Shown here in pieces: positions 16,601-24,298 of a DNA stretch of 41,664 nt (within the stretch, counting starts at the first letter, position 1; every line of letters starts with the position of its first letter). The stretch comes from an uncultured Flavobacteriales bacterium (GTDB taxonomy: Bacteria > Bacteroidota > Bacteroidia > Flavobacteriales_E > Vicingaceae): assembly GCA_937901255.1 (NCBI GenBank), contig CALCHN010000022.1, positions 1 through 41,664 of the forward strand. The letters run 5' to 3'. Below the pieces are notes generated by a model. That model searched no databases. It was given only the letters and a program-made list of their open reading frames with translations, and was not told the DNA's origin. Position numbers and translations under genes: made by a program.

Positions 16601-17258
16601 TGATGGTGATGCTACTACACTTACTGCTACTGGGGCTTCTTCTTATGCTTGGGATAATGGGGCTGGAACTGGTGCTTCGGTGTCTGTTTCGCCTACTTCA
16701 ACTACTACTTATACCGTTACTGGTACTGATGCTAATAGTTGTAGTAATACCGATCAGGTTACTGTTACTGTAAATCCATTACCTACGGTAGTTTACACAC
16801 AAACTCCTAATCTTGTTTGTGAGAATGATGCTCCTTTTGCGTTAACTGGTGGTTCTCCTTCTGGTGGTGTTTATAGTGGTACTGGTGTTAGTGCGGGTAA
16901 TTTTGACCCTGCTGTAGCTGGTGCAGGAACACATACCATTACTTATTCGTTTACTGATGGGAATAATTGTAGTGATACTGATACGCAACAAATTCAAGTG
17001 GATGTATGTGCTGGTATAAATGAACAGGCGAATCAACTGGTTACTATTTATCCTAATCCGTTTAAAAATGAATTTACTGTTAGCTTTACTACTAGCGGAA
17101 ATCATACTATTGAATTATTTAATATTCTTGGTGAACAGATTAAATTAATAAATGTCTATGAACAAAATACAGTAATCAATACCGATGATTTACCTTCCGG
17201 TGTTTATTTCTTACACATTGTTGATGAAAAGTTAATTTTTAAATTATTGAAAAATTAA
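13644..17258 (+). CDS. Secreted SBBP beta-propeller / PKD-like protein with T9SS sorting domain
   Basis: This is a surface or secreted protein of 1204 residues, presumably exported by the T9SS. It has a signal peptide (1-27, ending in VYAQ) and an N-terminal domain with SFTENKGQ typical of SBBP proteins (about 50-280). Seven SBBP repeats, each opening with WGTYYGG, run from about 283 to 735. Two PKD/Ig-like units of about 80 residues (739-821 and 822-899) are followed by two 72-residue units identical in protein sequence (900-971 and 972-1043) and one diverged unit. The C-terminal sorting domain has IYPNPF (from about 1135). The ligand or role is unknown. Codon choice shifts to ACT/GCT in the last third, and the 72-residue units are near-identical in DNA. 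Confidence 0.92.
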   Translation: MKKTYFFKVILLTIMLLTQISFTVYAQNVSTDQLLANNNAPTAEQQQLLNNNKSKVSFTENKGQVKDQNWQPRPDVLYSGETQGMVFHIRNNGISYQLLKEEKSATPVKKEEHRTSDFNEIEEKTYSTYRVDINWLNANSNYSTEKGKALPGYNNYYNVPDGTEPALHVKNYENVTLKNVWNGVDLHYFEKDGILESDWLMQKAENYKNIKFEVKGATLSTDKEGYLIMKTPFGEIREGKLKVYQEEKELAANWVIQGNEVSFNIENYNKNLPLRIDPPTLVWGTYYGGTHDWDYGQYCSTDGNGNVYLAGKTQSTTNIATVGAHQTTSGVAVDAFLVQFNSSGVRQWGTYYGGSNSQDGFSCAADGNGNVYLSGYTQSTTNIATAGAYQTVHAGGTYDAYLVKFDINGVRQWGTYYGGGGTENYLTVATDGSGNVYLAGETSSGSSIATPGAHQAAYSGNTDLFLVKFDPNGVRQWGTYYGGTSGEFYGLCTTDASGNVYISGRTASSDYIATTGAHQTALTFAVGTSYDAFLVKFNASGVRQWGTYYGGNGIDFGRSCATDGNGNVYLSGETASTNNIATAGAHQTVFAGGTYDGYLVQFNSSGVRQWGTYYGGTGNDYSGYCATDASGNVSLAGGTWSNAGISTPGSHQTTRGGNADAYLVQFNSSGIRQWGTYYGGSSTEDVVSCSIDGSGNIYVAGTTSSTVNIATNGSHQANYGGGIRDAFLGKFQGIPCPAQPSAITGNTTLCAGAIETYSVTNDVNATSYTWTLPSGWSGTSTTNSITATAGTSGGTITVTANNACGSSTTQTLTITVNDVPVQPNTITGNTTLCEGTIETYSVTNDAAATSYTWTLPSGWSGTSTTNSITATTGTSGGSITVTANNACGSSTTQTLTVTVNPLPTVVATGTATICDGDATTLTATGASSYAWDNGAGTGASVSVSPTSTTTYTVTGTDANSCSNTDQVTVTVNPLPTVVATGTATICDGDATTLTATGASSYAWDNGAGTGASVSVSPTSTTTYTVTGTDANSCSNTDQVTVTVNPLPTVVYTQTPNLVCENDAPFALTGGSPSGGVYSGTGVSAGNFDPAVAGAGTHTITYSFTDGNNCSDTDTQQIQVDVCAGINEQANQLVTIYPNPFKNEFTVSFTTSGNHTIELFNILGEQIKLINVYEQNTVINTDDLPSGVYFLHIVDEKLIFKLLKN
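16341..16772 (+). repeat. Near-identical 216-bp tandem duplication inside the SBBP gene
   Basis: Units 16341-16556 and 16557-16772 encode the same 72 residues. Nearly all base differences lie in the first 60 bp, and the last 150 or so bases are identical, which points to a recent duplication or gene conversion. The unit carries ICDGDATTLTATGASSYAW and the SNTDQVTVTVNPLP end. Confidence 0.93.
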
Positions 17259-17321
17259 TGAATCTTTAGAACACTCCTTAATTATTATAAATAAAATAAA
17301 ACAACCAAAACAAATTTAAAT

Positions 17322-18410
17322 ATGAAAAATTTAAAACAAATTTTAGGATTAACACTCCTTATTTTTTTAGGAGCTACAACAGTTAATGCTCAATTAAAAG
17401 GTCTTGTAAAGAAGGCGGCTCAATCAACTAAATCAAATAAAGAAACTAAAGAAGAACCCGCTAAAGAATTAGAGTTAGATTGGACTACTTTTAAGATGAC
17501 TCCTGCTATTACAATGAGTTCATTGCTTTATGGCACCAAAGTACATAAAGGAGGAGGGACAAGACTTGAAAGTTACACCGCTTCTTTTGTGCCTTATTTA
17601 AAGACAGACGGATCAGAAGTTAGCTCTGTTTATGATCAATCTCAATATCTAAAAGTAAAAGTGTATAAAGGAACTGAATTTATCGACTATTTTGAATACG
17701 ATGGAGGTACCACTTTTGATGATAAAAAATTAAGAAAATTCAACGCACCTACTAGCAGATATCAAAAAAATGGAGATTGGGCAGATGGAACAAATGTAGA
17801 TCTTAAAAAATGGGGAGAAGGCGTGTATCGCTTAGAGTTTTATGCAGGCTCAAAGTTGTTTTACAATTTCGAATTTGAAGTTTATAAAGTGACTAATGAC
17901 GATCCTTACGCATCTATTAATGAAATGTATTTAAGTAGAGGTCCATGGAACAAATACGCTTGGATGGAACAACAGTCATCTGGAAATATGATATTTGGAT
18001 TTTACTTACAACATGAGGAGTTTCAACCAAATGCTGCTGACAAAAATAAATCAGCAAAGGATGTAAGCTGGACTATAGATATTACCAAAGATGGTCAGCC
18101 GTTTGCTACTCATTATGATAAAACTAAACCAAAAAAAGGTAAAGTTGAACGTGCTGAATGGACTGAAATGACTACAGCCCTAAAAACAGCAGATGGTTCT
18201 AAGACAATTCAATTACCTGATTTTACTGATGGGAAATATAAAATTGAAGTAAAAGTAGATAATGAAGAAAAACCAAGAATTTACAATTTTAAAGTGGTAA
18301 ACAACAAAATTGTTTTAATGGATGAACAAGACAGAACAAAAAATACTGACCCTACAAGGTTAGTTGAAGGATGGAACAACTTCTATTGGTTTAAATTAGA
18401 AAATCAATAA
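17322..18410 (+). CDS. Secreted protein of unknown function
   Basis: I do not recognise this 362-residue protein. It has a clear signal peptide (1-23, ending in VNAQ) and a short basic/Lys-Glu linker (about 27-50). The rest looks rich in beta-strands and probably holds two or more Ig-like domains: one around 60-190 with VKVYKGTEFIDYFEY and YRLEFYAGSKLFYNFEFEVYK, and another around 205-330 with SWTIDITKDGQPFATHY and YKIEVKVDNEEKPRIYNFKVV. No lipobox and no T9SS C-terminal domain are present, so it is probably periplasmic. It follows the SBBP gene by 63 bp and precedes the sensor kinase gene by 35 bp, so it may be a ligand-binding partner or an output of that system. Confidence 0.75.
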   Translation: MKNLKQILGLTLLIFLGATTVNAQLKGLVKKAAQSTKSNKETKEEPAKELELDWTTFKMTPAITMSSLLYGTKVHKGGGTRLESYTASFVPYLKTDGSEVSSVYDQSQYLKVKVYKGTEFIDYFEYDGGTTFDDKKLRKFNAPTSRYQKNGDWADGTNVDLKKWGEGVYRLEFYAGSKLFYNFEFEVYKVTNDDPYASINEMYLSRGPWNKYAWMEQQSSGNMIFGFYLQHEEFQPNAADKNKSAKDVSWTIDITKDGQPFATHYDKTKPKKGKVERAEWTEMTTALKTADGSKTIQLPDFTDGKYKIEVKVDNEEKPRIYNFKVVNNKIVLMDEQDRTKNTDPTRLVEGWNNFYWFKLENQ

Positions 18411-18445
18411 AAAGATTTTATTGGTATATTTTTAACTCAATTAGC

Positions 18446-20341
18446 ATGACAAGGTTAATTACATTTCAATTTTTGAACAAAGCACAGCGTACACTGTGCT
18501 TTGTTTTATTTTTTTTAAGCTCTAATTTATCGGCTCAGAGCAATTCGTATATAGACAGTTTAACCAACGCACTAAAAAATTCAGCTGAGTCCTGTGAGAA
18601 AGTAATTACACTTAACAAATTAGCCCGTGCTTATATTACTATTGATTTAGAAAAATCTAACAACTATTCGAACCAAGGGGTTCTGTTAGGTAAAAATAAA
18701 AATTGTGATAAAGAATTAGGCGATTTGTACAATACAATATCGGTAATCCAATTCTATAAAGGCAATATTTCTGAATCGTTTATGTTTGCTGATAGTGCAA
18801 TTGATATTCATACAACAATTAACAATAAACGAGGGCTTGCATCAGCAATAGGCAACAAAGGGTCATTTTATAATAATATAGGGAAATATAGTGAAGCACT
18901 AAAGCTACAATATCAATGTCTTCGGTTAAATAAAGAAATAGGCGACAAAAGTGCTATTGCGACAACCTTAACAAATATATTTGTTGTTTTTCATGCTCAA
19001 AAAGATTACAGTAAAGCACTTGAAACAGCTTTTCAGGCATATCATCTTTTTGAAGAATTAGAAGAAAAAGATGGTATGGCAATGATAAGCTACAACATTG
19101 CATTAATCCATTCCGAAAACAATCAAATTGACTCTTGTCTGTTTTATGTAAGTCTATCTGAAAAATTATTTTCCGAGTTAAATAATTATGATGGAATAGC
19201 GGATTCCTACCGTATGAGAGCTGAAGCATTGCAAAAGCTGAATCAATATACAGAAGCACTTTCATTCGTTAATAAAGCGATGGTCATCTACGATTCAATT
19301 GGACAAAAACACAAGAAAATTGAACTTTACCAACTAATTTCTTCCATCTACCTTGGCATGAAAGAGTATAAGAAGAGTATAGTTGCTGCTACAAAACTAA
19401 TGAGTGAAGGTAAATCTCAGGGGATTAAACAATTTGAAAAAGATGGAGCAATGCTTTTAATGCAAAACTATTATGCTAAAGGCGACTATAAAAAAGCATT
19501 TGACTATAACGATTTATACTATTCACTAAAAGATGAAATACTTAACGAAACAACACTCAATGAAATAAATCGATTAAAAAGTGAATATGAATTGGAACAA
19601 AAAGAATTAGAATTAACATCTATTACTCAGCAAAAACAAATTCTAGAACTTGAATTATATAGAAAAAACATTTTTTTAATTGGAATTTTAATCCTAATTA
19701 TTTGCTTAGTTATTATCGCTATATTTATTTTTCAAAAAAAGAAATTAACTACAGAACGTAAAACAATTGAGCTTGAACACAAAGCTCTTAGAGCTCAAAT
19801 GAATCCTCATTTTTTATTCAATTCACTAAACAGCATCCAACGAATGTATGTTGAAGGAAATGAAAATGATGCTAATGAATACATGGCTGATTTTGCTGAA
19901 TTGATGCGAAAAATATTAGATAATAGTGGACAAAACACAATCTCTCTTCATGAAGAATTGACTGCTTTAAAACTTTATTTAAACTTAGAACAATTACGTT
20001 GTCAAAATAAAATAAGTTATTCTATTCATATTGATGAAGATATTGACACACATAACACATACGTTCCTCCATTAATTATACAACCATTTGTAGAAAATGC
20101 TATTTGGCATGGAATACTACCTAAAAAAGAAAGTGGACATATTGCCATTAATATCTCTCAAGAGAAACATCAAATTAAATGTAAAATTCATGATGATGGG
20201 GTTGGATTTTCTCCTGAATCAACTACTCAACATGAATCGAAAGGTATAAAAATTACCGAACAACGAATAGGAAACAAAATAATAATAGAAAGCACTCCTA
20301 ACCAAGGAACAACTGTTAGTTTTTACATAAAAAAATCATAA
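18446..20341 (+). CDS. TPR-containing LytS-type sensor histidine kinase
   Basis: Membrane sensor kinase of 631 residues. Layout: a signal peptide (to about 30, ending in LSAQ); a periplasmic TPR region with at least six helix pairs (about 55-380); a coiled coil rich in Glu/Leu; one membrane helix (about 409-428); then a His_kinase domain with phospho-acceptor H455 in MNPHFLFNSLNSIQ. An ATPase domain follows with PPLIIQPFVENAIWHG (N-box) and DDGVGF (G-box). Its stop overlaps the start of the response regulator gene by one base (TAATG), so the two form a translationally coupled pair. The signal sensed is unknown; TPRs suggest protein or peptide contact. Confidence 0.92.
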   Translation: MTRLITFQFLNKAQRTLCFVLFFLSSNLSAQSNSYIDSLTNALKNSAESCEKVITLNKLARAYITIDLEKSNNYSNQGVLLGKNKNCDKELGDLYNTISVIQFYKGNISESFMFADSAIDIHTTINNKRGLASAIGNKGSFYNNIGKYSEALKLQYQCLRLNKEIGDKSAIATTLTNIFVVFHAQKDYSKALETAFQAYHLFEELEEKDGMAMISYNIALIHSENNQIDSCLFYVSLSEKLFSELNNYDGIADSYRMRAEALQKLNQYTEALSFVNKAMVIYDSIGQKHKKIELYQLISSIYLGMKEYKKSIVAATKLMSEGKSQGIKQFEKDGAMLLMQNYYAKGDYKKAFDYNDLYYSLKDEILNETTLNEINRLKSEYELEQKELELTSITQQKQILELELYRKNIFLIGILILIICLVIIAIFIFQKKKLTTERKTIELEHKALRAQMNPHFLFNSLNSIQRMYVEGNENDANEYMADFAELMRKILDNSGQNTISLHEELTALKLYLNLEQLRCQNKISYSIHIDEDIDTHNTYVPPLIIQPFVENAIWHGILPKKESGHIAINISQEKHQIKCKIHDDGVGFSPESTTQHESKGIKITEQRIGNKIIIESTPNQGTTVSFYIKKS

Positions 20342-21090
20342 TGATAAAATGTGTTATAATAGATGATGAAGCTGATGCAAGATTTATGTTAAGCAACATC
20401 ATTAATAAAAACTTTAAAGACCAACTACAAATAGTTGCTGAAGCAGACAGCATACAAGATGGAATTAAGATTATTGAAAAGCATACTCCTGATGTAGTGT
20501 TTTTAGACATCCGTATGCGAGAAGGAACAGGTTTTGATTTATTAGAAAAAATAAAAGATAAAAATTTTGAAGTGGTTTTTGTTACTGCATTTGATCAATA
20601 TGCTATTAAAGCTTTTCAGTTTAGTGCTTTAGGATATTTGATGAAACCCATAAAAATTAAAGAACTAAAACAAGTGGTAGAAACACTGCATAATCACTTT
20701 ATCAACCAAAAAGAAAATGTTACAAAACGACTTAAAGTGCTTATTGAAAATTACGGTGATGACCGAAAAATAAAAAAATTGGTTATTCCAAATATGGAAG
20801 GTTTTAAGGTAGTTGCAATAGAAGATATTATTCGCTTAGAAGGCGATAGAAATTACACTAACTTTATTCTTTTGGAGAATAAAAAAATTACTTCAACCAA
20901 AACGCTAGGCGAATATGAAACACTTTTAATTGAGTTCGGTTTCTTTAGAATACACCAAAGCACTTTAGTTAATTTACGCCATGTAAAAGGTTATGTTAAA
21001 GGTGATGGTGGTAGTGTTGAAATGGCTGATGGCAAACAAGTACAAGTTAGCAGGCATAGAAAAGCCAATTTTGTAAAAAAGTTTATTTAA
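20341..21090 (+). CDS. LytTR-family response regulator
   Basis: A 249-residue transcription regulator. It has a receiver domain (1-120) with the acidic pair in VIIDDE, phospho-acceptor D56 in VVFLDIRM, and the conserved lysine in LMKPIKIKEL. A LytTR DNA-binding domain (about 145-249) has IRLEGDRNYTNFIL and FFRIHQSTLVNLRHVKGY. It is the partner of the kinase encoded just upstream. LytTR regulators bind paired direct repeats near promoters; I found no such convincing repeat upstream of the neighbouring operon. The stop codon is followed after one base by the MITE-like element. Confidence 0.95.
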   Translation: MIKCVIIDDEADARFMLSNIINKNFKDQLQIVAEADSIQDGIKIIEKHTPDVVFLDIRMREGTGFDLLEKIKDKNFEVVFVTAFDQYAIKAFQFSALGYLMKPIKIKELKQVVETLHNHFINQKENVTKRLKVLIENYGDDRKIKKLVIPNMEGFKVVAIEDIIRLEGDRNYTNFILLENKKITSTKTLGEYETLLIEFGFFRIHQSTLVNLRHVKGYVKGDGGSVEMADGKQVQVSRHRKANFVKKFI

Positions 21091-21091
21091 T

Positions 21092-21355
21092 AACCTGAGT
21101 TCGATTATTCTTTTGAATTCAGACCGCTTGTAAATAGTAAGTTTCAACTAAAAATGATAAAGTAATAGCGAGCTATTGCAAAGCATTTTTAGGCAGAAAA
21201 TTGCTGTTTAGAAGTGGAAAACAAAAACGCTTTCTCATAAAAGCCAATCTACTGCGTTATATTCTCTGGCTTTAGCGGGCTAAAGCCAGAGAATATGCCT
21301 TGGATATTAACTTTTATTAAAATCTGAATTTTAAAATAATAATCGAACTCAGGTT
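21092..21355. mobile_element. MITE-like element with terminal inverted repeats
   Basis: The 264-bp segment starts with AACCTGAGTTCGATTATT and ends with its exact reverse complement; imperfect pairing extends the arms to about 32 bp (21092-21123 and 21323-21355). It has no coding capacity. Inside are a 38-bp perfect palindrome (21259-21296) and an imperfect hairpin around CTAAAAATG...CATTTTTAG (21148-21192). No target-site duplication is evident. It splits the LytTR gene from its terminator. This accounts for the gene-free stretch 21091-21409 together with the terminator. Confidence 0.8.
21259..21296. repeat. Perfect 38-bp palindrome within the MITE-like element
   Basis: ATATTCTCTGGCTTTAGC, then GG, then the exact reverse complement. 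No T-tract follows on either strand, so it is a cruciform or REP-type hairpin rather than a terminator. Confidence 0.85.
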
Positions 21356-21358
21356 CAC

Positions 21359-21389
21359 AAAAAAGTCCCAATTAAATTGGGACTTTTTT
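21359..21389. terminator. Bidirectional Rho-independent terminator
   Basis: AAAAAAGTCCCAA pairs with TTGGGACTTTTTT around a short A/T loop. It lies between the convergent LytTR regulator (plus) and universal stress protein (minus) genes and has T-runs in both directions. The MITE-like element now separates it from the regulator's stop codon. Confidence 0.9.
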
Positions 21390-21409
21390 ATATTAATATG
21401 ATGTGTTTT

Positions 21410-22249
21410 TTATGTTCCAAAAACACTACTCGCAACAAATTCATGTGTTGGATTAGTAATTAAAACCGGAATTTCGGCATCGTTAGCAATTACTTCTTGC
21501 TCATCGCTACCAAAGAAATCAGGTAATAAAGCTCCTTCTTGCGTATTTACAATAACAATTAAATCTGCATCCATTTTAGCAGCATATCTTACTAATTGTT
21601 TTTTAAAGTTTCCTTCTCCTTCTACCGCTCTGTCTATTTCGTAAGGTAAATTTTTCTCATCGAAATATTTTTTAGCAAAGCTTAATTCTTGATTTAATTT
21701 TTTCTTCAAAAATTCATCCGATTCAGAATCAGCAAAAATGTGAATTCTGCTTTTGAAATGCTTAGCAATGCTTGCTGCAATTTTTAATTTTTGTTTGGTA
21801 ATATCTGCATGATCGATAGGCACAACAATATCATCGTAGGTATCTGTTGCTGATGGTTCTTTTTCTTGAACTACAATAAAAGGTACTTTAGAGTGAGAGA
21901 TTACTTTTATGGCATGGCTTCCTAGTATTTTTTGCATTCCTCTTGCTCCATGCGTTCCCATTACAATATATCCAGCAGAAATTTCGGATGCAACATCTCC
22001 AATATCTTCAAATATACTTCCTATTCTAACAACTACGTGCATGTTAACACCAAATTTCTTCTCAGCTTTTAATGCAATTTCTTTCAATTTTTCACGAGTT
22101 GGTTCAATTTCTTTTTGTTTTGATACAACATGTAAAAGATAAACATCACCATCGTAAGATTTTGCAACCTGAGCAGCATGACTGATTGCACAATCTGCAA
22201 CAGCTGTAAAATCATGAGGAACAAGCACTTTATATATTTCTTTATCCAT
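21410..22249 (-). CDS. Tandem universal stress protein (UspA family)
   Basis: Cytosolic stress protein of 279 residues with two UspA folds (about 5-133 and 140-272). The first carries the nucleotide-binding pattern MGTHGARGMQKILGSHAIKVISHSKVPFIVV. The second has the strand pattern but a degenerate glycine loop (TQEGALLPDFFGSDEQEVI), so only the first is likely to bind ATP. A TATATTTG -7 box is at 22281-22288 on the minus strand, 32 bp before the ATG. It is transcribed away from accC's end and towards the terminator at 21359-21389, and appears to be a single-gene unit. Confidence 0.92.
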   Translation of the reverse strand: MDKEIYKVLVPHDFTAVADCAISHAAQVAKSYDGDVYLLHVVSKQKEIEPTREKLKEIALKAEKKFGVNMHVVVRIGSIFEDIGDVASEISAGYIVMGTHGARGMQKILGSHAIKVISHSKVPFIVVQEKEPSATDTYDDIVVPIDHADITKQKLKIAASIAKHFKSRIHIFADSESDEFLKKKLNQELSFAKKYFDEKNLPYEIDRAVEGEGNFKKQLVRYAAKMDADLIVIVNTQEGALLPDFFGSDEQEVIANDAEIPVLITNPTHEFVASSVFGT

Positions 22250-22332
22250 AGAATTGTAGTTTTTTTGAAATTATTCCGAACAAATATAATATTATTCTTA
22301 TTATTATGAAGAACTTATTAAAAAAGTTTTCC

Positions 22333-23673
22333 TTAAATATCTTTTAATTTAAAAGTCTCCATAAACTTAGTAGTAAAATCTCCTTTTCTAAACTTCTCAT
22401 CTTGCATTAATTGCTGATGAAAAGGAATAGTAGTTTTTATTCCTTCTATAATATACTCATCTAACGCTCGTTGCATCTTTGTTATGGCTTCTTCTCTGGT
22501 TTGAGCTACGGTAATTAACTTAGCAATCATAGAGTCATAATATGGAGGAATTACATAACTTGCATAAGCATGCGTATCAATTCTAATTCCATGTCCACCA
22601 GGAGAATGGTAATTTGTAATTACTCCCGGACTTGGTCTAAAGTCATTAAAAGGATCTTCTGCATTAATTCTACACTGAATAGAGTGAAGTTGCGGATAAT
22701 AATTTTTACCAGATATTTTATCTCCGGCAGCTAATTTTATCTGCTCTTTAATTAAATCAAAGTTAATTACCTCTTCAGTAATGGTATGTTCTACCTGAAT
22801 ACGCGTATTCATTTCCATGAAATAAAAATCTCTGTTTTTATCTACCAAAAACTCTACGGTACCAACTCCTTCATATTTTACTGCTTTTGCAGCTTTTATA
22901 GCAGCTTCTCCCATCTTCTCTCTCAGTTCATCTGTCATAAATGGTGATGGAGTTTCTTCTACTAATTTTTGATGTCTTCGTTGGATAGAACAATCTCTTT
23001 CTGAAAGGTGACACGCATTTTTGCCGTCTCCTGCAATTTGTATTTCAATATGACGAGGCTCTTCAATAAATTTCTCCATGTACATACCGTCATTTCCAAA
23101 AGCAGCTGCAGCTTCTTTCCTGGCAGAATCCCAAGCAGCTTCCATTTCCTCTTCATTCCAAATTACACGCATACCTTTACCACCACCACCGGCAGTAGCT
23201 TTCATCATTACAGGATATTTTATTTTTTTAGCCGTTGCTTTTGCATCTGCTAAATCTTTTAATAATCCTTCAGAACCTGGTACAACAGGAACTCCTGCTT
23301 TAATCATAGTAGTTTTTGCAGAAGCTTTATCTCCCATAGCATCAATCATTTCTGGTGATGCCCCGATAAATTTTATTCCATTTTCCTGACAAATTTTTGA
23401 AAATTTGGCATTTTCAGATAAAAATCCATATCCAGGATGAATAGCATCAGCATTTGTAATTTCTGCTGCTGCAATTATATTAGGTATATTAAGGTAAGAT
23501 AATGAGCTTTGAGCAGGACCTATACAAACGGCTTCGTCTGCAAATCTAACATGCAAACTATCTTTATCTGCAGTAGAATAAACAGCAACCGTGCTAATTC
23601 CCATTTCTTTACAAGTTCTGATAACACGCAAAGCTATTTCACCTCTATTTGCAATTAATATTTTTTTAAACAT
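22333..23673 (-). CDS. accC: Acetyl-CoA carboxylase, biotin carboxylase subunit
   Basis: Carboxylates the biotin of BCCP with ATP and bicarbonate, the first step of fatty acid synthesis. The 446-residue length is standard. It starts KKILIANRGEIALRVIRTCKEMGI, has the ATP-grasp glycine loop GGGGKGMR (about 164-171), the ERDCSIQRRHQKL motif and EMNTRIQVEHTITEE near 290. It is 82 bp downstream of accB. That gap holds an 8-base periodic A/T array (23674-23715) directly before the ATG and a small hairpin (23716-23733). Confidence 0.98.
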   Translation of the reverse strand: MFKKILIANRGEIALRVIRTCKEMGISTVAVYSTADKDSLHVRFADEAVCIGPAQSSLSYLNIPNIIAAAEITNADAIHPGYGFLSENAKFSKICQENGIKFIGASPEMIDAMGDKASAKTTMIKAGVPVVPGSEGLLKDLADAKATAKKIKYPVMMKATAGGGGKGMRVIWNEEEMEAAWDSARKEAAAAFGNDGMYMEKFIEEPRHIEIQIAGDGKNACHLSERDCSIQRRHQKLVEETPSPFMTDELREKMGEAAIKAAKAVKYEGVGTVEFLVDKNRDFYFMEMNTRIQVEHTITEEVINFDLIKEQIKLAAGDKISGKNYYPQLHSIQCRINAEDPFNDFRPSPGVITNYHSPGGHGIRIDTHAYASYVIPPYYDSMIAKLITVAQTREEAITKMQRALDEYIIEGIKTTIPFHQQLMQDEKFRKGDFTTKFMETFKLKDI

Positions 23674-23715
23674 AATTTAAATTTGGAAATTAAACAATTT
23701 GAAAATTTGAAAACG
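23674..23715. repeat. Octamer-like array in the accC leader
   Basis: On the minus strand the 42 bases before the accC ATG read TTTTCAAA, TTTTCAAA, TTGTTTAA, TTTCCAAA, TTTAAATT, a degenerate period of 8. It could also be simple A/T bias, so confidence is moderate. Confidence 0.45.
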
Positions 23716-23755
23716 AATCTATCTTAATAGATTACAGTTTGTTCAAAATATTAAT

Positions 23756-24277
23756 TTAACTTGGATCTACTAAAAACAATGGTTGGTCGTACTCAACAGG
23801 AGAACCATCATCAACTAAAATTTTAACGATTTTTCCGCTAATTTCAGCTTCAATTTCGTTAAACAATTTCATTGCTTCAATAACACAAACTACTGTTTCG
23901 TTTTTCACATCATCACCAACACTAACATAGTTAGGCTTGTCTGGAGAAGGCTTTCTGTAGAAAGTTCCAATCATTGGAGATTTGATAGTAACATAATTAG
24001 CATCTTCGCTTGGTGCTTCTTTTGCTGGAGCAGCAGGAGCAGCTTGAGGTTGAGCTTGAGGAGCAGCAGCTACAGGAGCTTGCTGTGCTTGTTGTGGCTG
24101 TTGTGGCTGTTGTGGTTGAACAACTTCTTGTCTGATTACCTCAACAGTTGGCTGATTACCTCTTTTATAAGGAGGAGTTTTTATTGTGATTTTAAAATCT
24201 TTGTTTTCAATTTCTACCTCACTAACTCCCGATTTTGCAACAAATTTTATTAGTTCTTGAATTTCTGATGACTTCAT
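23756..24277 (-). CDS. accB: Acetyl-CoA carboxylase biotin carboxyl carrier protein
   Basis: Carries the biotin swinging arm between biotin carboxylase and carboxyltransferase. The 173-residue protein has an N-terminal helical segment, a Gln/Pro/Ala-rich linker (about 55-88) and a C-terminal biotinyl domain with the biotinylated lysine K137 in EAMKLFNEIEAE. It sits between fabH (21 bp upstream) and accC, the usual Bacteroidota order. Confidence 0.97.
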   Translation of the reverse strand: MKSSEIQELIKFVAKSGVSEVEIENKDFKITIKTPPYKRGNQPTVEVIRQEVVQPQQPQQPQQAQQAPVAAAPQAQPQAAPAAPAKEAPSEDANYVTIKSPMIGTFYRKPSPDKPNYVSVGDDVKNETVVCVIEAMKLFNEIEAEISGKIVKILVDDGSPVEYDQPLFLVDPS

Positions 24278-24298
24278 AATTTATTTGTTTTTGTTATT

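Noticed and set aside
21259..21296. Palindrome as terminator of the LytTR gene
   Set aside because: No T-tract on either strand, it lies inside the mobile-looking element, and a textbook terminator stands at 21359-21389.
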